From assembly GCF_040120695.1 (NCBI RefSeq), contig NZ_JBEEAC010000022.1, forward strand, positions 60,783-124,782: 64,000 nucleotides of DNA, written 5' to 3'. This stretch comes from Plantactinospora sp040120695. GTDB taxonomy: Bacteria; Actinomycetota; Actinomycetes; Mycobacteriales; Micromonosporaceae. Position 1 is the stretch's first letter, and each line of letters starts with the position of its first letter. This document shows positions 1 through 7,914 of this stretch, one piece after another. Under the pieces are notes generated by a model, which worked only from the letters and a program-made list of their open reading frames with translations, was not told where the DNA came from and did not search any database. Both the position numbers and the translations under genes were made by a program.

Positions 1-807
1 CGCAAGGGGCTGCTCGCCGTACACACCGACGCGATCGACTCGTTCATCGCGCTCAAGCGCAACGAGGCGGTCGGCCAGTACGACCTCTTCGGCGACGCGT
101 TCGGCGGCGGGAGCGACGGCGACTCCGGCGGCGGCATGGTGGTGACCCCGCCGATCCCGACCGGCGAGTGGGACAAGACCGACCTGCTCACCTTCGAACG
201 CGAGATGCTCGGCCTCTACGTCTCCGACCATCCGCTCTTCGGCGTCGAGCACGTGCTCGCCGCCGCCGCCGACATGTCCATCGCGGCGCTGGCCGAGGAG
301 GGCGGTGTCGCCGACGGGCAGGTGGTCAACCTGGCAGGCATCCTCTCCGGGGTGCAGCGTCGGATCACCAAGCAGGGCCGGGCCTGGGCCTCGGCGACCC
401 TGGAGGACCTCGGCGGCGCGGTCGAGGTGCTCTTCTTCCCGAACACCTACGAGTTGGTCGGGCAGTACATCGCCGAGGACGCGATCGTGGTGGTCAAGGG
501 CCGGATCGACCGCCGCGACGACCAGCCCCGGCTGATGGCGATGGACCTCTCGATGCCCGACATCACCGCGGCCGACGAGGTCAAGCCGGTGGTGCTGGCC
601 CTGCCGCCGTCCCGCTGCACGCCACCGCTGGTGGAACGGTTGCGCGAGGTGCTGACCAGCCATCCGGGCTCGGCCGAGGTGCACGTCAAACTCGTCAACG
701 GCTCCCGGGCCACCCTGCTGCGGCTCAGCCCGCTCCGGGTCGCCCCCACCACCGCGCTGATGGCCGACCTCAAGGCGCTGCTCGGGCCGAGCGCCGTCGT
801 GGGCTGA
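1..807 (+). CDS. dnaE: DNA polymerase III subunit alpha, C-terminal part (5' truncated)
   Basis: The reading frame is open from base 1, so the gene enters from the left and only the last 268 codons are present. The tail carries the region after the polymerase core: a helix-hairpin-helix-like end, a stretch with ALKRNEAVGQYDLF, then an OB-fold segment (about residues 105-180; VVNLAGILSGVQRRITKQG) that binds single-stranded DNA in bacterial DnaE. The protein is the replicative polymerase catalytic subunit; the PHP and palm domains lie outside the window. DnaE next to the histidine operon is a familiar actinobacterial arrangement. Stop is TGA at 805-807. The assignment rests on the OB-domain and linker sequence, not on catalytic residues. 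Confidence 0.9.
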   Translation, partial: RKGLLAVHTDAIDSFIALKRNEAVGQYDLFGDAFGGGSDGDSGGGMVVTPPIPTGEWDKTDLLTFEREMLGLYVSDHPLFGVEHVLAAAADMSIAALAEEGGVADGQVVNLAGILSGVQRRITKQGRAWASATLEDLGGAVEVLFFPNTYELVGQYIAEDAIVVVKGRIDRRDDQPRLMAMDLSMPDITAADEVKPVVLALPPSRCTPPLVERLREVLTSHPGSAEVHVKLVNGSRATLLRLSPLRVAPTTALMADLKALLGPSAVVG

Positions 808-844
808 GCTTCGCGCGGTGGCGCGGCGCTTTGTGCGCGCCGAG

Positions 845-884
845 TGTCGTGATAGCGACAACCACTGCGCACACAAACTACGGT
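845..884 (+). promoter_or_regulatory. Inverted repeat and -10-like hexamer before the AbiEi/DUF559 gene
   Basis: TGTCG (845-849) and CGACA (856-860) are perfect 5-bp arms around TGATAG. A -10-like TACGGT lies at 879-884, eleven bases before the GTG at 896. The pocket is AT-rich relative to its surroundings, which fits a promoter with an overlapping operator. The binding protein is unknown; autoregulation by the AbiEi-like N-terminal domain is a guess from family behaviour. Confidence 0.35.
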
Positions 885-895
885 TTGATCAGTGG

Positions 896-1840
896 GTGCG
901 GGACGGGGCTGGCGGACTGGAGTGGTTGCTGTTCGAGCAGGCGGGGGTGGTCACCTGGAGTCAGGCGGTCGCGGAGCTGACTCCCTCGAAGGTGCGGCAC
1001 CTGCTCAACACCGGCCGCTGGCGCCGGGTGTCCCACAATGTGCTGGTCACGCAGGGCGGCCAGTTCACGCGGGAACAGCAGTGGTGGGTGGCGGTGCTCG
1101 CCGCTGGTGACGGCGCGCTGCTCGCCGGTCTGGCGTCGGCCCGCGCCGGCGGGCTGCGGGGGACGTGGCGCAGCGATGTGGTCGACGTGCTCGTTCCGTA
1201 CGGCAAGAGGGCTCCGAACCTGCTGCGCCGGCTGCCGTTGGGTCTGCCGGCCGTACGGGTACGCCGAACTCGGCACCTGCCCGAGGCTGACCGTCAGCGG
1301 GGCCGGCCCGATCGCACCACGATGGCTCGGGCCCTCGTCGACGCGGCACAGTGGGCGCCCACCGACGACGAGGCGCAGACGATCCTCGCGGCCGGTTGCC
1401 AGCAACGCCGGGTCACGCCGGCCGAAATCGACGCGGTGATCGAGCGGATGCCTCGGCTGCGACGTCGGGCGCTGATGCGACAGACGATGGCAGACGTGGC
1501 GGGTGGAGCGGAGGCGCTTTCCGAGATCGACTTCATCCGGCTCTGCCGCCGACACCGGTTGCCGTCGCCAGATCAGCAGGAGCGTCGCAGGGACGCCAGC
1601 GGTCGGGCCCGCTATCTCGACGCCTACTGGCGGCGGTGGCGGCTGCACGCGGAGGTCGACGGCGCGCACCACATGGAGGCCCGACACTGGGCCGCGGACC
1701 TGCGGCGCCAGAACGAAATCTGGGTGGCCGGCGACCGCATTCTGCGCTTCACCGCCTTCGACGTGCGCCGCAAACCCGAGTACGTGGCGGCACAGGTGCG
1801 CGCCGCGCTCGAAGCCGCTGGCTGGCGCGAGAGTCCGTGA
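896..1840 (+). CDS. AbiEi-type N-terminal domain plus DUF559 endonuclease-like protein
   Basis: The N-terminus (LLFEQAGVVTWSQAVAEL, then RHLLNTGRWRRVSHNVL) matches the winged-helix domain of type IV AbiEi antitoxins. The C-terminal 70 residues (HAEVDGAHHMEARHWAADLR, then NEIWVAGDRILRFTAFDV) match DUF559, a PD-(D/E)xK/Vsr-like nuclease fold with a central E-x-D. Such two-domain proteins are frequent in Micromonosporaceae and usually stand alone, with no AbiEii nucleotidyltransferase toxin beside them, as here. The frame stays open back to a GTG at 818, but the first 26 codons overlap a promoter-like stretch and are not protein-like, so GTG 896 is preferred (314 aa). Whether it is an active nuclease or a regulator cannot be told from sequence. 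Confidence 0.72.
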   Translation: MRDGAGGLEWLLFEQAGVVTWSQAVAELTPSKVRHLLNTGRWRRVSHNVLVTQGGQFTREQQWWVAVLAAGDGALLAGLASARAGGLRGTWRSDVVDVLVPYGKRAPNLLRRLPLGLPAVRVRRTRHLPEADRQRGRPDRTTMARALVDAAQWAPTDDEAQTILAAGCQQRRVTPAEIDAVIERMPRLRRRALMRQTMADVAGGAEALSEIDFIRLCRRHRLPSPDQQERRRDASGRARYLDAYWRRWRLHAEVDGAHHMEARHWAADLRRQNEIWVAGDRILRFTAFDVRRKPEYVAAQVRAALEAAGWRESP

Positions 1841-1978
1841 CCACTTTCTGGCCGGCGTACGACCAGCGTACGGGCCGGATCGCATTGACCGGAGGACATC
1901 GCGCTGCCTCGGAAGCAGGTTGGGTGGTTTCCTGTACCGGGCCCCCCAGTGCTGGGCCGGGCCTGAGAGGATCATTCG

Positions 1979-2899
1979 GTGAGTCCGGCAACCTCCCGCC
2001 CCGACGGCCCGTTCGGCGATGGCGACGACGACCGCCCCCAGCCAACTTCAACTCCGGCTGCCCGCTCCGATCACGACGGCCCCGACGCCGCGCTGCGGGC
2101 GGACGCGCTGGACGCCGGACCGGTGGGCGCCGGACCGGTGGGCGTCGGGGTGCCGCCGGAAACGCCGGCTGGCTCGTACGGCTCTGGGCCCGCGGACGGC
2201 CCCGGATCGGCCCCTCCGCTCGGGAACCCCGTCGTCCCGCCTCCGGTCGGCGGCGATCCGGCCCCTCGACTGGTCCGGGGCCGGGCGGTACACGTCGGTG
2301 CGCTGCTGGTGTTGATCCTGCTGGGGATTCCGTTCGGTCTGGTCTGGTCGGCGGTGTCCCCCGGTGTGCCGGTGGTGCAGACCGAGGACGGGGCGCTGCT
2401 CGGCGCGCCGCAGCCGGAGGAGTTCATCGCCGCCGACGCCTGGTTCAGCGTCCTCGGATTCGGTCTCGGAGTGCTGGCCGCGATCGCGATATGGCTGCTG
2501 CTGCGCCGCCACCGGGGCCCGGTCGGCATCCTGGTGGTGGTGCTCGGCATGCTCGGCGCGGCTGTGCTCGCCTGGCAGCTCGGTCGGCAGATCGGCCTGT
2601 CCGGCTACGAGCGGCTGCTCGCCAGCGCTCCGCCGGGAACGACGTTCAGCAAGCCGCCGGACCTGCACGGCGGGCAGTACGATCTGCTGCTCGGGTTCAT
2701 CCCCGCCATTCAGGACCTGCTGGTGCCGGCATTCGGCGCCGCGGTGATGTACACCCTGCTGGCCGGCTGGTCCCGGTATCCCGGGCTGCGGCCCGACGCC
2801 GAGCCGGCGCCGGTCAGTTGGGACTCGCCGGCACCGCCAGCTCCGTCAGCGGCACCGGCACCGCACGCACCTGACGCAACAGAGCCGCCTCGCGATTGA
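1979..2899 (+). CDS. DUF2567 family membrane protein
   Basis: A 306-residue protein with a disordered Pro/Gly/Asp-rich N-terminus (about 95 residues) followed by four hydrophobic segments: LLVLILLGIPFGLVW, a segment near VLAAIAIWLLL, VGILVVVLGMLGAAVLAW, and a last one near AFGAAVMYTLLAGW. This pattern, with a conserved loop between TM1 and TM2, fits actinobacterial DUF2567 integral membrane proteins of unknown function. Start is GTG 1979 with GAGAGG about 8 bases upstream. The last 86 bases run antisense through the 3' end of the Lon-domain gene on the other strand. Function is unknown. Confidence 0.75.
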   Translation: MSPATSRPDGPFGDGDDDRPQPTSTPAARSDHDGPDAALRADALDAGPVGAGPVGVGVPPETPAGSYGSGPADGPGSAPPLGNPVVPPPVGGDPAPRLVRGRAVHVGALLVLILLGIPFGLVWSAVSPGVPVVQTEDGALLGAPQPEEFIAADAWFSVLGFGLGVLAAIAIWLLLRRHRGPVGILVVVLGMLGAAVLAWQLGRQIGLSGYERLLASAPPGTTFSKPPDLHGGQYDLLLGFIPAIQDLLVPAFGAAVMYTLLAGWSRYPGLRPDAEPAPVSWDSPAPPAPSAAPAPHAPDATEPPRD

Positions 2900-3560
2900 G
2901 CAGCCGCAGCTCCGCGCTCAGCCGGCCGGCGGTGTCCGGCGTCGCCAGCAGCCGCTGCCGGTCGGCGAGGGTGAGCGCGGCGGTCGCGGCCACCAGGTGC
3001 GACAGTACGGTCGGGTCGTCCGGCAGCTGTTCGGAGATCTCCTCCTGGTCGTCCCGGACCAGCGTGAGGTAGCGCCGGAAGACCGCGAGCACCCGGGGCG
3101 CGAGCAGGTCGGCGAGCTGCTCCTGCCCGGCCGGCTCGGGCAGCCACTCCACCTCCGCGGTCAGGTACGGGGTGGGGCCCTCCTCGACGCGGGCGATCCG
3201 GAACCGTCGCCGGCCGACGGTGACCACGTCCAGCCGGCCGTCCGGCAGCTCGGTCACCTGCCGGAGTTCGGCGGTGCAGCCGACCTCGTGCAGGGTGACC
3301 GGTGAACCGTCCGGACGCCGGTCGGTCAGCTCGGGCGGCGACACCGACTCGGCGCGGGACTCCGGGCCCGGGCCGGCGGAGACCGATGCCGACCCGCCGC
3401 TGCGGATGGCGACCACCCCGAACTGCCGGGGCGTGCCGTCCGGCAGGGCGCGCAGGTGCCGCATCAGTTCGAGGTAGCGCGCCTCGAAAATGTGCAACGG
3501 CAGGACCAGACCGGGAAAGAGCACCGTCCCGAGCGGAAACACCGGCAGCCGCGCGTCCAC
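2814..3560 (-). CDS. LON peptidase substrate-binding domain protein
   Basis: The 248-residue protein starts ARLPVFPLGTVLFPGLVLPL and continues HIFEARYLELM, the signature of the PUA-like Lon N-terminal domain. It has no AAA+ or Ser/Lys protease part, so it is a stand-alone substrate-binding-domain protein as found in most actinobacteria. Role is unproven; it may be an adaptor. It is transcribed towards the DUF2567 gene and overlaps it tail-to-tail by 86 bp. The residues in the overlap form a low-information tail (VPVPLTELAVPASPN), so the overlap probably arose by read-through past an ancestral stop on one strand. Confidence 0.85.
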   Translation of the reverse strand: MDARLPVFPLGTVLFPGLVLPLHIFEARYLELMRHLRALPDGTPRQFGVVAIRSGGSASVSAGPGPESRAESVSPPELTDRRPDGSPVTLHEVGCTAELRQVTELPDGRLDVVTVGRRRFRIARVEEGPTPYLTAEVEWLPEPAGQEQLADLLAPRVLAVFRRYLTLVRDDQEEISEQLPDDPTVLSHLVAATAALTLADRQRLLATPDTAGRLSAELRLLNREAALLRQVRAVPVPLTELAVPASPN

Positions 3561-3742
3561 CGGTCGAGCCTAGCCCGTCGACTCCGGCGGTGGACCGCTC
3601 CGCCGGTCGATCGTCCGCCGCCGACTCGGCCCCTCTTTCTTACGGCCGCCGTCTCGCCCCTCCTGAGGTGCTCCGGCTCAGGGTGGTCGGGCTCACCGTC
3701 CCGCCGGCTGGGCGGACGCGGTCCGATCGGTGGGCGCCCGAA

Positions 3743-3748
3743 TAGACT
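3743..3748 (+). promoter_or_regulatory. -10 element TAGACT for a leaderless hisD transcript
   Basis: TAGACT fits the actinobacterial TANNNT -10 pattern. It ends seven bases before the GTG start of hisD at 3756, so the transcript would begin at or next to the start codon. No Shine-Dalgarno sequence precedes that GTG, which supports leaderless translation. No clear -35 is seen. Confidence 0.55.
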
Positions 3749-3755
3749 GCCAAGG

Positions 3756-5090
3756 GTGTTGAACCGGATCGACCTGCGCGGTGGTTGGCGCGACCCGCGC
3801 GCACTGCTGCCCCGTGCCCAGCTTGACGTCTCCCTGGCGGTGGAGAAGATCCGCCCTATCGTGGAGGCGGTCCGCGAGCATGGCTTCCCGGCCATCCAGG
3901 ACGCCACCCATCGGCTCGACGGCCTGCGGCTGGACCGGTTCCGGGTGCCGGCCGAGACGATCACCGAGGCCGAGGCGACGCTGGAGCCGGAGGTCCGGAC
4001 CGCGCTGGTCGAGGCGATAGACCGGGCCCGCCGGGTGCACGCCGACCAGCGGCGGGCCGACGTGACCACCGAGGTGGTCCCGGGCGGGACCGTCACCGAG
4101 CGCTGGGTTCCGGTCGACCGGGTCGGGCTCTACGTCCCCGGCGGCCTCGCCATGTACCCCTCGACCGTGGTGATGAACGTGGTGCCGGCCCAGGTGGCCG
4201 GGGTCCGTTCGCTGGTGGTGGCGAGCCCTCCGCAGCAGGAGTTCGGCGGCCTGCCCGACGCCCGGGTGCTGGCCGCGTGCGCGCTGCTCGGAGTCGACGA
4301 GGTCTACGCGGTCGGTGGTGCCCAGGCGGTCGCCATGCTGGCGTACGGAGCGGACACGGACGTCGACGGAGAGACCCGGTGCGAGCCGGTCGACATGATC
4401 ACCGGCCCGGGCAACATCTGGGTCACCGCCGCCAAGCGGCTGCTGCGCGGCGTGGTCGGGATCGATGCCGAGGCCGGCCCGACCGAGATCGCCGTACTCG
4501 CCGACGAGACCGCCGACCCGGTGCACGTCGCGGCCGACCTGATCAGCCAGGCCGAGCATGATCCGCTGGCCGCGAGCGTGCTGGTCACGCCGTCGGTGGA
4601 GCTGGTCGAGGCGGTCGACCGGGAGCTGCGTCGCCAGGTGCCGGAGACCAAGCACGCCGACCGGATCGGCACCGCGCTCGGCGGGCCGCAGAGCGGTGCC
4701 GTGCTCGTCGACGACCTCGAAGCGGGACTGCGGGTGGTCGACCTCTACGCCGCCGAGCACCTGGAGATCCAGACCCGGGACGCCCGGACCTGGGCGATGC
4801 GGGTACGCAACGCCGGGGCGATCTTCGTCGGGCCGTACGCGCCGGTGTCGCTCGGCGACTACTGCGCCGGTTCCAACCACGTGCTGCCGACCGGTGGCTG
4901 CGCCCGGCACTCCTCGGGACTGTCGGTGCAGTCCTTCCTGCGCGGCATCCACATCGTGGAGTACGACGAGGCGGCGCTCCGCGACACCGCCCGGCACGTG
5001 GTGACGCTCGCCAACGTGGAGGACCTACCCGCGCACGGCCAGGCGGTCCGGGCCCGGTTTCCGGAGAGCACCGGCGGGGTGGTGGCGTGA
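3756..5090 (+). CDS. hisD: Histidinol dehydrogenase
   Basis: HisD carries out the last two oxidations of histidine synthesis, histidinol to histidine, using NAD and zinc. The 444-residue length is typical. Family blocks are visible: VDRVGLYVPGG, VGGAQAVAMLAYG, the nucleotide/active region MITGPGNIWVTAAKRLL, AEAGPTEIAVLAD, the EHDP motif in SQAEHDPLAASVLV, and the zinc/substrate site near GSNHVLPTGGCARHSSGLSV. The frame stays open upstream to 3456, but the protein family begins at LNRIDLRG, and a promoter element directly before GTG 3756 fixes the start. The stop overlaps the hisC start (GTGA), so the two are translationally coupled. It is the first gene of the his cluster. Confidence 0.95.
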   Translation: MLNRIDLRGGWRDPRALLPRAQLDVSLAVEKIRPIVEAVREHGFPAIQDATHRLDGLRLDRFRVPAETITEAEATLEPEVRTALVEAIDRARRVHADQRRADVTTEVVPGGTVTERWVPVDRVGLYVPGGLAMYPSTVVMNVVPAQVAGVRSLVVASPPQQEFGGLPDARVLAACALLGVDEVYAVGGAQAVAMLAYGADTDVDGETRCEPVDMITGPGNIWVTAAKRLLRGVVGIDAEAGPTEIAVLADETADPVHVAADLISQAEHDPLAASVLVTPSVELVEAVDRELRRQVPETKHADRIGTALGGPQSGAVLVDDLEAGLRVVDLYAAEHLEIQTRDARTWAMRVRNAGAIFVGPYAPVSLGDYCAGSNHVLPTGGCARHSSGLSVQSFLRGIHIVEYDEAALRDTARHVVTLANVEDLPAHGQAVRARFPESTGGVVA

Positions 5091-6241
5091 CCTCCCTCTC
5101 CGACCTGCCGATCCGGGACGACCTGCGTGGGCGTAGCCCGTACGGGGCGCCGCAGCTCGACGTGCCGGTGCGGCTGAACACCAACGAGAACTCGTACCCA
5201 CTGCCGGAGCCGGTGGTGGAGGCGATGAGCAAGGCGGTCGCGGCCGAGCTGCGGGACCTGAACCGCTATCCCGACCGGGACGCGGTGGCGCTCCGTGCCG
5301 AGCTCGCCGACTACCTCGGGCACGGACTCGGCACCGCGAACGTGTGGGCGGCGAACGGCTCCAACGAGGTCCAGCAACAGCTGTTCCAGGTCTTCGGCGG
5401 GCCGGGGCGGACCGCGCTCGGCTTCACCCCGGCGTACTCGGTGCATCCGCTGCTCGCCACCGGCACCGGCACGGCTTGGCGGGACGGCAGCCGGGGTCCG
5501 GACTTCGGACTGACCGTCGGCGACGCCGTGGCGCAGGTCCGGGAGTATCGGCCGGACCTGGTCTTCCTCTGCTCGCCGAACAACCCGACCGGCACGGCCC
5601 TGGATCCGGCGGTGCTGGACGCGGTGCTGGCCGAGGCACCCGGGATGGTGGTGGTGGACGAGGCGTACACCGAGTTCTCCCGCCCCGGCACCCCGAACGC
5701 GCTGGCCCTGCTGCCCGGCCACCCCCGGCTGGTGGTGACCCGGACCATGAGCAAGGCGTTCGGCTTCGCCGGCGGACGGCTCGGCTATCTCGCCGCCGAC
5801 CCGGCGGTGGTGGAGGCGGTGCAGCTCGTTCGACTGCCCTACCACCTCTCGGCGCTCACCCAGGCCGCCGCCCGGGCGGTGCTGGAGCACCGGGACCTGC
5901 TGCTCGGCACCGTCGAGGTGATCAAGGAGCAGCGGGACCGGATCGTGGCCGGGCTGCGACAGCGCGGTCTGACGGTCGCCGACAGTGACGCGAACTTCGT
6001 GCTCTTCGAGGTCGGCGGCGACCAGCGGGTGGCCTGGCGGACCCTGCTGGATCATGGGGTGCTGGTCCGTGACGTCGGGCTGCCCGGCTGGCTGCGGGTC
6101 ACCGCCGGCACACCGCAGGAGACCGACGCCTTCTTCGCCGCCATAGAATCGGTGCCGACCGGCTCCGACTCCGGCCCGGCCGGCCCGGCCGTGCCACCGG
6201 CGGCCACCGGCCCGGCGCCGACCGAGACCGGGACGGTGTGA
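5087..6241 (+). CDS. hisC: Histidinol-phosphate aminotransferase
   Basis: A PLP-dependent class I/II aminotransferase converting imidazole-acetol phosphate and glutamate to histidinol phosphate and 2-oxoglutarate. Visible family marks: LNTNENSYPLPEPV near the N-terminus, CSPNNPTGTALDP, VVVDEAYTEFSRPGT, and the PLP lysine in TRTMSKAFGFAGGRLGYL. The core ends around residue 355; the last 25 residues are a Pro/Ala tail (AGPAVPPAATGPAPTETGTV) without a family counterpart. GTG 5087 overlaps the hisD stop, and the gene runs into the leader of hisB. Confidence 0.95.
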   Translation: MTSLSDLPIRDDLRGRSPYGAPQLDVPVRLNTNENSYPLPEPVVEAMSKAVAAELRDLNRYPDRDAVALRAELADYLGHGLGTANVWAANGSNEVQQQLFQVFGGPGRTALGFTPAYSVHPLLATGTGTAWRDGSRGPDFGLTVGDAVAQVREYRPDLVFLCSPNNPTGTALDPAVLDAVLAEAPGMVVVDEAYTEFSRPGTPNALALLPGHPRLVVTRTMSKAFGFAGGRLGYLAADPAVVEAVQLVRLPYHLSALTQAAARAVLEHRDLLLGTVEVIKEQRDRIVAGLRQRGLTVADSDANFVLFEVGGDQRVAWRTLLDHGVLVRDVGLPGWLRVTAGTPQETDAFFAAIESVPTGSDSGPAGPAVPPAATGPAPTETGTV

Positions 6242-6256
6242 TGCGTTACCGAACAG

Positions 6257-6298
6257 CAGGTCGGCCGGCCCGGACACCAGGTCGGCCGCCCCGGACAG
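6257..6298 (+). repeat. Two 21-bp tandem copies in the hisC-hisB spacer
   Basis: The unit CAGGTCGGCCGGCCCGGACA(C) at 6257-6277 is repeated with two changes at 6278-6298. It fills most of the 71-bp gap between hisC and the true hisB start, so it looks like a local duplication of spacer DNA. No function is evident. Confidence 0.6.
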
Positions 6299-6312
6299 CG
6301 AAAGGTCCTACC

Positions 6313-6924
6313 GTGAGCAGAACCGCCCGGGTCGAGCGGACCACGGCCGAGACCAAGGTGCTCGTCGAGCTGGATCTCGACGGCTCCGGACAGGCCGACA
6401 TCACCACCGGGGTCGGCTTCTACGACCACATGCTCCACCAGATCGCCCGGCACGGTGGTTTCGACCTGACCGTGCACACGGTCGGCGATCTGGAGATCGA
6501 CGCCCACCACACCATCGAGGACACCTCGCTGGCCCTCGGCACCGCCTTGGACCAGGCACTCGGCAACAAGATCGGCATCCGGCGGTACGGCTCGGCCACC
6601 ATTCCGATGGACGAGGTCCTGGTCCGGGCCGCCGTCGACCTCTCCGGTCGGCCGTACGTGGTGCACGACGAGCCGGCGCTCGCCCCGTACATCGGGCCGG
6701 TCTACCCGACCAGCATGACCCGGCACATCTGGGAGTCCTTCGGGCAGTCCGCCCGGCTGACCCTGCACGTCTCGGTGCTCCGGGCCGCCCGGCCCGGCGG
6801 GCACCCGGACGCGCACCACGTGGTGGAGGCGCAGTTCAAGGCGGTCGCCCGGGCGCTGCGCGAGGCGGTGACGATCGATCCCCGGTCGGCCGGCGAGGTG
6901 CCGAGCACCAAGGGGCTGCTCTGA
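6313..6924 (+). CDS. hisB: Imidazoleglycerol-phosphate dehydratase
   Basis: Dehydrates imidazole glycerol phosphate in the sixth step of histidine synthesis, using two manganese ions. The duplicated metal-binding motif is visible as DAHHTIEDT and DAHHVVEAQFK, with FYDHMLHQ and the C-terminal PSTKGLL of the family. At 203 residues it is the monofunctional actinobacterial type without the HisB-N phosphatase domain. The frame is open back to 6238, but GTG 6313 has AAAGG upstream and begins SRTARVERTTAETK as in relatives. The stop overlaps the ATG of the next small gene (TGATG). Confidence 0.93.
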   Translation: MSRTARVERTTAETKVLVELDLDGSGQADITTGVGFYDHMLHQIARHGGFDLTVHTVGDLEIDAHHTIEDTSLALGTALDQALGNKIGIRRYGSATIPMDEVLVRAAVDLSGRPYVVHDEPALAPYIGPVYPTSMTRHIWESFGQSARLTLHVSVLRAARPGGHPDAHHVVEAQFKAVARALREAVTIDPRSAGEVPSTKGLL

Positions 6925-7097
6925 TGGACACCGTCCTGCCCGTGGCGCTCTTCGCGCTGGGTGGCGTGCTGATCGGTGGTGCCTGGTCGCTGCACCGGCA
7001 GGGCGCCCCGCGGCAGATGCTCTGGATCGTGGGCCTGCTGGCCGTACTCGCCACCGTCGGTGGCGTGCTCTGGCTCGTACCGGGAGCGGATGGATGA
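6924..7097 (+). CDS. Small membrane protein between hisB and hisH (57 aa)
   Basis: ATG at 6924 overlaps the hisB stop, and the TGA at 7095-7097 overlaps the hisH start (ATGA), so this 57-codon gene is coupled on both sides. The product is almost entirely two hydrophobic segments, VLPVALFALGGVLIGGAW (residues 4-21) and MLWIVGLLAVLATVGGVLW (32-50), joined by the basic loop SLHRQGAPRQ. Third codon positions are strongly G/C, which supports coding. I do not recognise a named family. The position inside the operon suggests a conserved passenger or membrane partner of histidine synthesis, but nothing in the sequence shows an enzymatic role. Confidence 0.72.
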   Translation: MDTVLPVALFALGGVLIGGAWSLHRQGAPRQMLWIVGLLAVLATVGGVLWLVPGADG

Positions 7098-7735
7098 TCC
7101 CCGACCGGCCGGCGCCGTCCCGGGTGGTGGTGTTGGACTACGGTTCCGGCAACCTGCGCTCCGCACAGCGTGCGGTGGCCCGGGCCGGCGCCGAGGTGAC
7201 GGTCACCGACGACCTCGACGCGGCGGCCGCCGCCGACGGACTGGTGGTACCCGGGGTCGGCGCCTTCGCCGCCTGCATGGCCGGGATCGACGCACTGCGG
7301 GCCGGTCCCGTGATCGCCGAGCGGGTCGCGGCGGGCCGGCCGGTGCTGGGCATCTGTGTCGGCATGCAGATCCTCTTCGAGTACGGCGAGGAGCACGGCG
7401 TCGTCACCAAGGGACTCGGCCTGCTGCCCGGCGGGGTGACCGGGCTGACCGCCCGGCGGGTCCCGCACATGGGCTGGAACACCGTGGCACCGCCGCCGGG
7501 ATCCCGGCTCTTCGCCGGCCTGCCGGCCGGCACCCGCTTCTACTTCGTGCACTCCTACGCCCCGGCCGACGCGGCCGCGCTGGCCGCCGCCGGTGCGCTG
7601 CCGACCACCGCCGAGCACGGCGGGCGGTTCGTGGCGGCGGTGGAGCGCGGGCCGCTGTCGGCCGCACAGTTCCACCCGGAGAAGTCCGCCGAGGCCGGCC
7701 GGACGCTGCTGCGCAACTGGCTGGCGACGCTGTGA
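7094..7735 (+). CDS. hisH: Imidazole glycerol phosphate synthase, glutaminase subunit
   Basis: Class I glutamine amidotransferase that feeds ammonia to HisF, making imidazole glycerol phosphate and AICAR. The triad is visible: nucleophile Cys in PVLGICVGMQILFEYG, and His and Glu in QFHPEKS. Other family marks are VVVLDYGSGNLRS, the oxyanion-strand region LVVPGVGAF, and PHMGWN. Length (213 aa) is normal. ATG 7094 overlaps the preceding small gene, and its own TGA overlaps a GTG (GTGA) opening a repeat-coding micro-ORF. Its partner hisF lies about 1.4 kb downstream. Confidence 0.95.
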   Translation: MIPDRPAPSRVVVLDYGSGNLRSAQRAVARAGAEVTVTDDLDAAAAADGLVVPGVGAFAACMAGIDALRAGPVIAERVAAGRPVLGICVGMQILFEYGEEHGVVTKGLGLLPGGVTGLTARRVPHMGWNTVAPPPGSRLFAGLPAGTRFYFVHSYAPADAAALAAAGALPTTAEHGGRFVAAVERGPLSAAQFHPEKSAEAGRTLLRNWLATL

Positions 7736-7914
7736 CCGCGTCCCGGTCCGGGGCCGTCCCGGCGTGGCGCGCGGGGGCCGTCCCGGTCTGCCGTGTGAGG
7801 GCCGTCCCGGTGTCGGGCGCGGGGGCCGTCCCGGTCTGCCGTGCCGGGGCGGTACCGGTCTGCCGTGCCGGGGCCGTCCTGGTCTGCCGCGCGGGGGCCG
7901 GTGGCGCCCGGTGA
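7732..7914 (+). CDS. Candidate 60-aa micro-ORF made of GAVPVCRA repeats
   Basis: GTG 7732 overlaps the hisH stop and the TGA at 7912-7914 overlaps the GTG of the next gene, so a continuous 60-codon frame fills the gap with coupling at both ends. The predicted peptide consists of about six 8-residue repeats (consensus GAVPVCRA), encoded by a 24-bp tandem repeat; four repeats carry Cys. It has no signal peptide or clear membrane helix. It may be a real peptide, or the frame may be kept open only to carry ribosomes across an expanded spacer. No ribosome binding site of its own is needed if it is coupled. Function unknown. Confidence 0.35.
   Translation: MTASRSGAVPAWRAGAVPVCRVRAVPVSGAGAVPVCRAGAVPVCRAGAVLVCRAGAGGAR
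7750..7893 (+). repeat. 24-bp tandem repeat, six units
   Basis: Units start at 7750, 7774, 7798, 7822, 7846 and 7870, with consensus GGGGCCGTCCCGGTCTGCCG followed by TGCC or similar; a partial seventh unit begins at 7894. The period is a multiple of three, so copy-number changes would keep the frame between hisH and the following gene open. Copies differ at several bases, so the array is not newly expanded. Confidence 0.85.

Noticed and set aside
818..895. GTG 818 as start of the AbiEi/DUF559 protein
   Set aside because: The extra 26 residues overlap an inverted repeat and a -10-like hexamer and do not look like protein.
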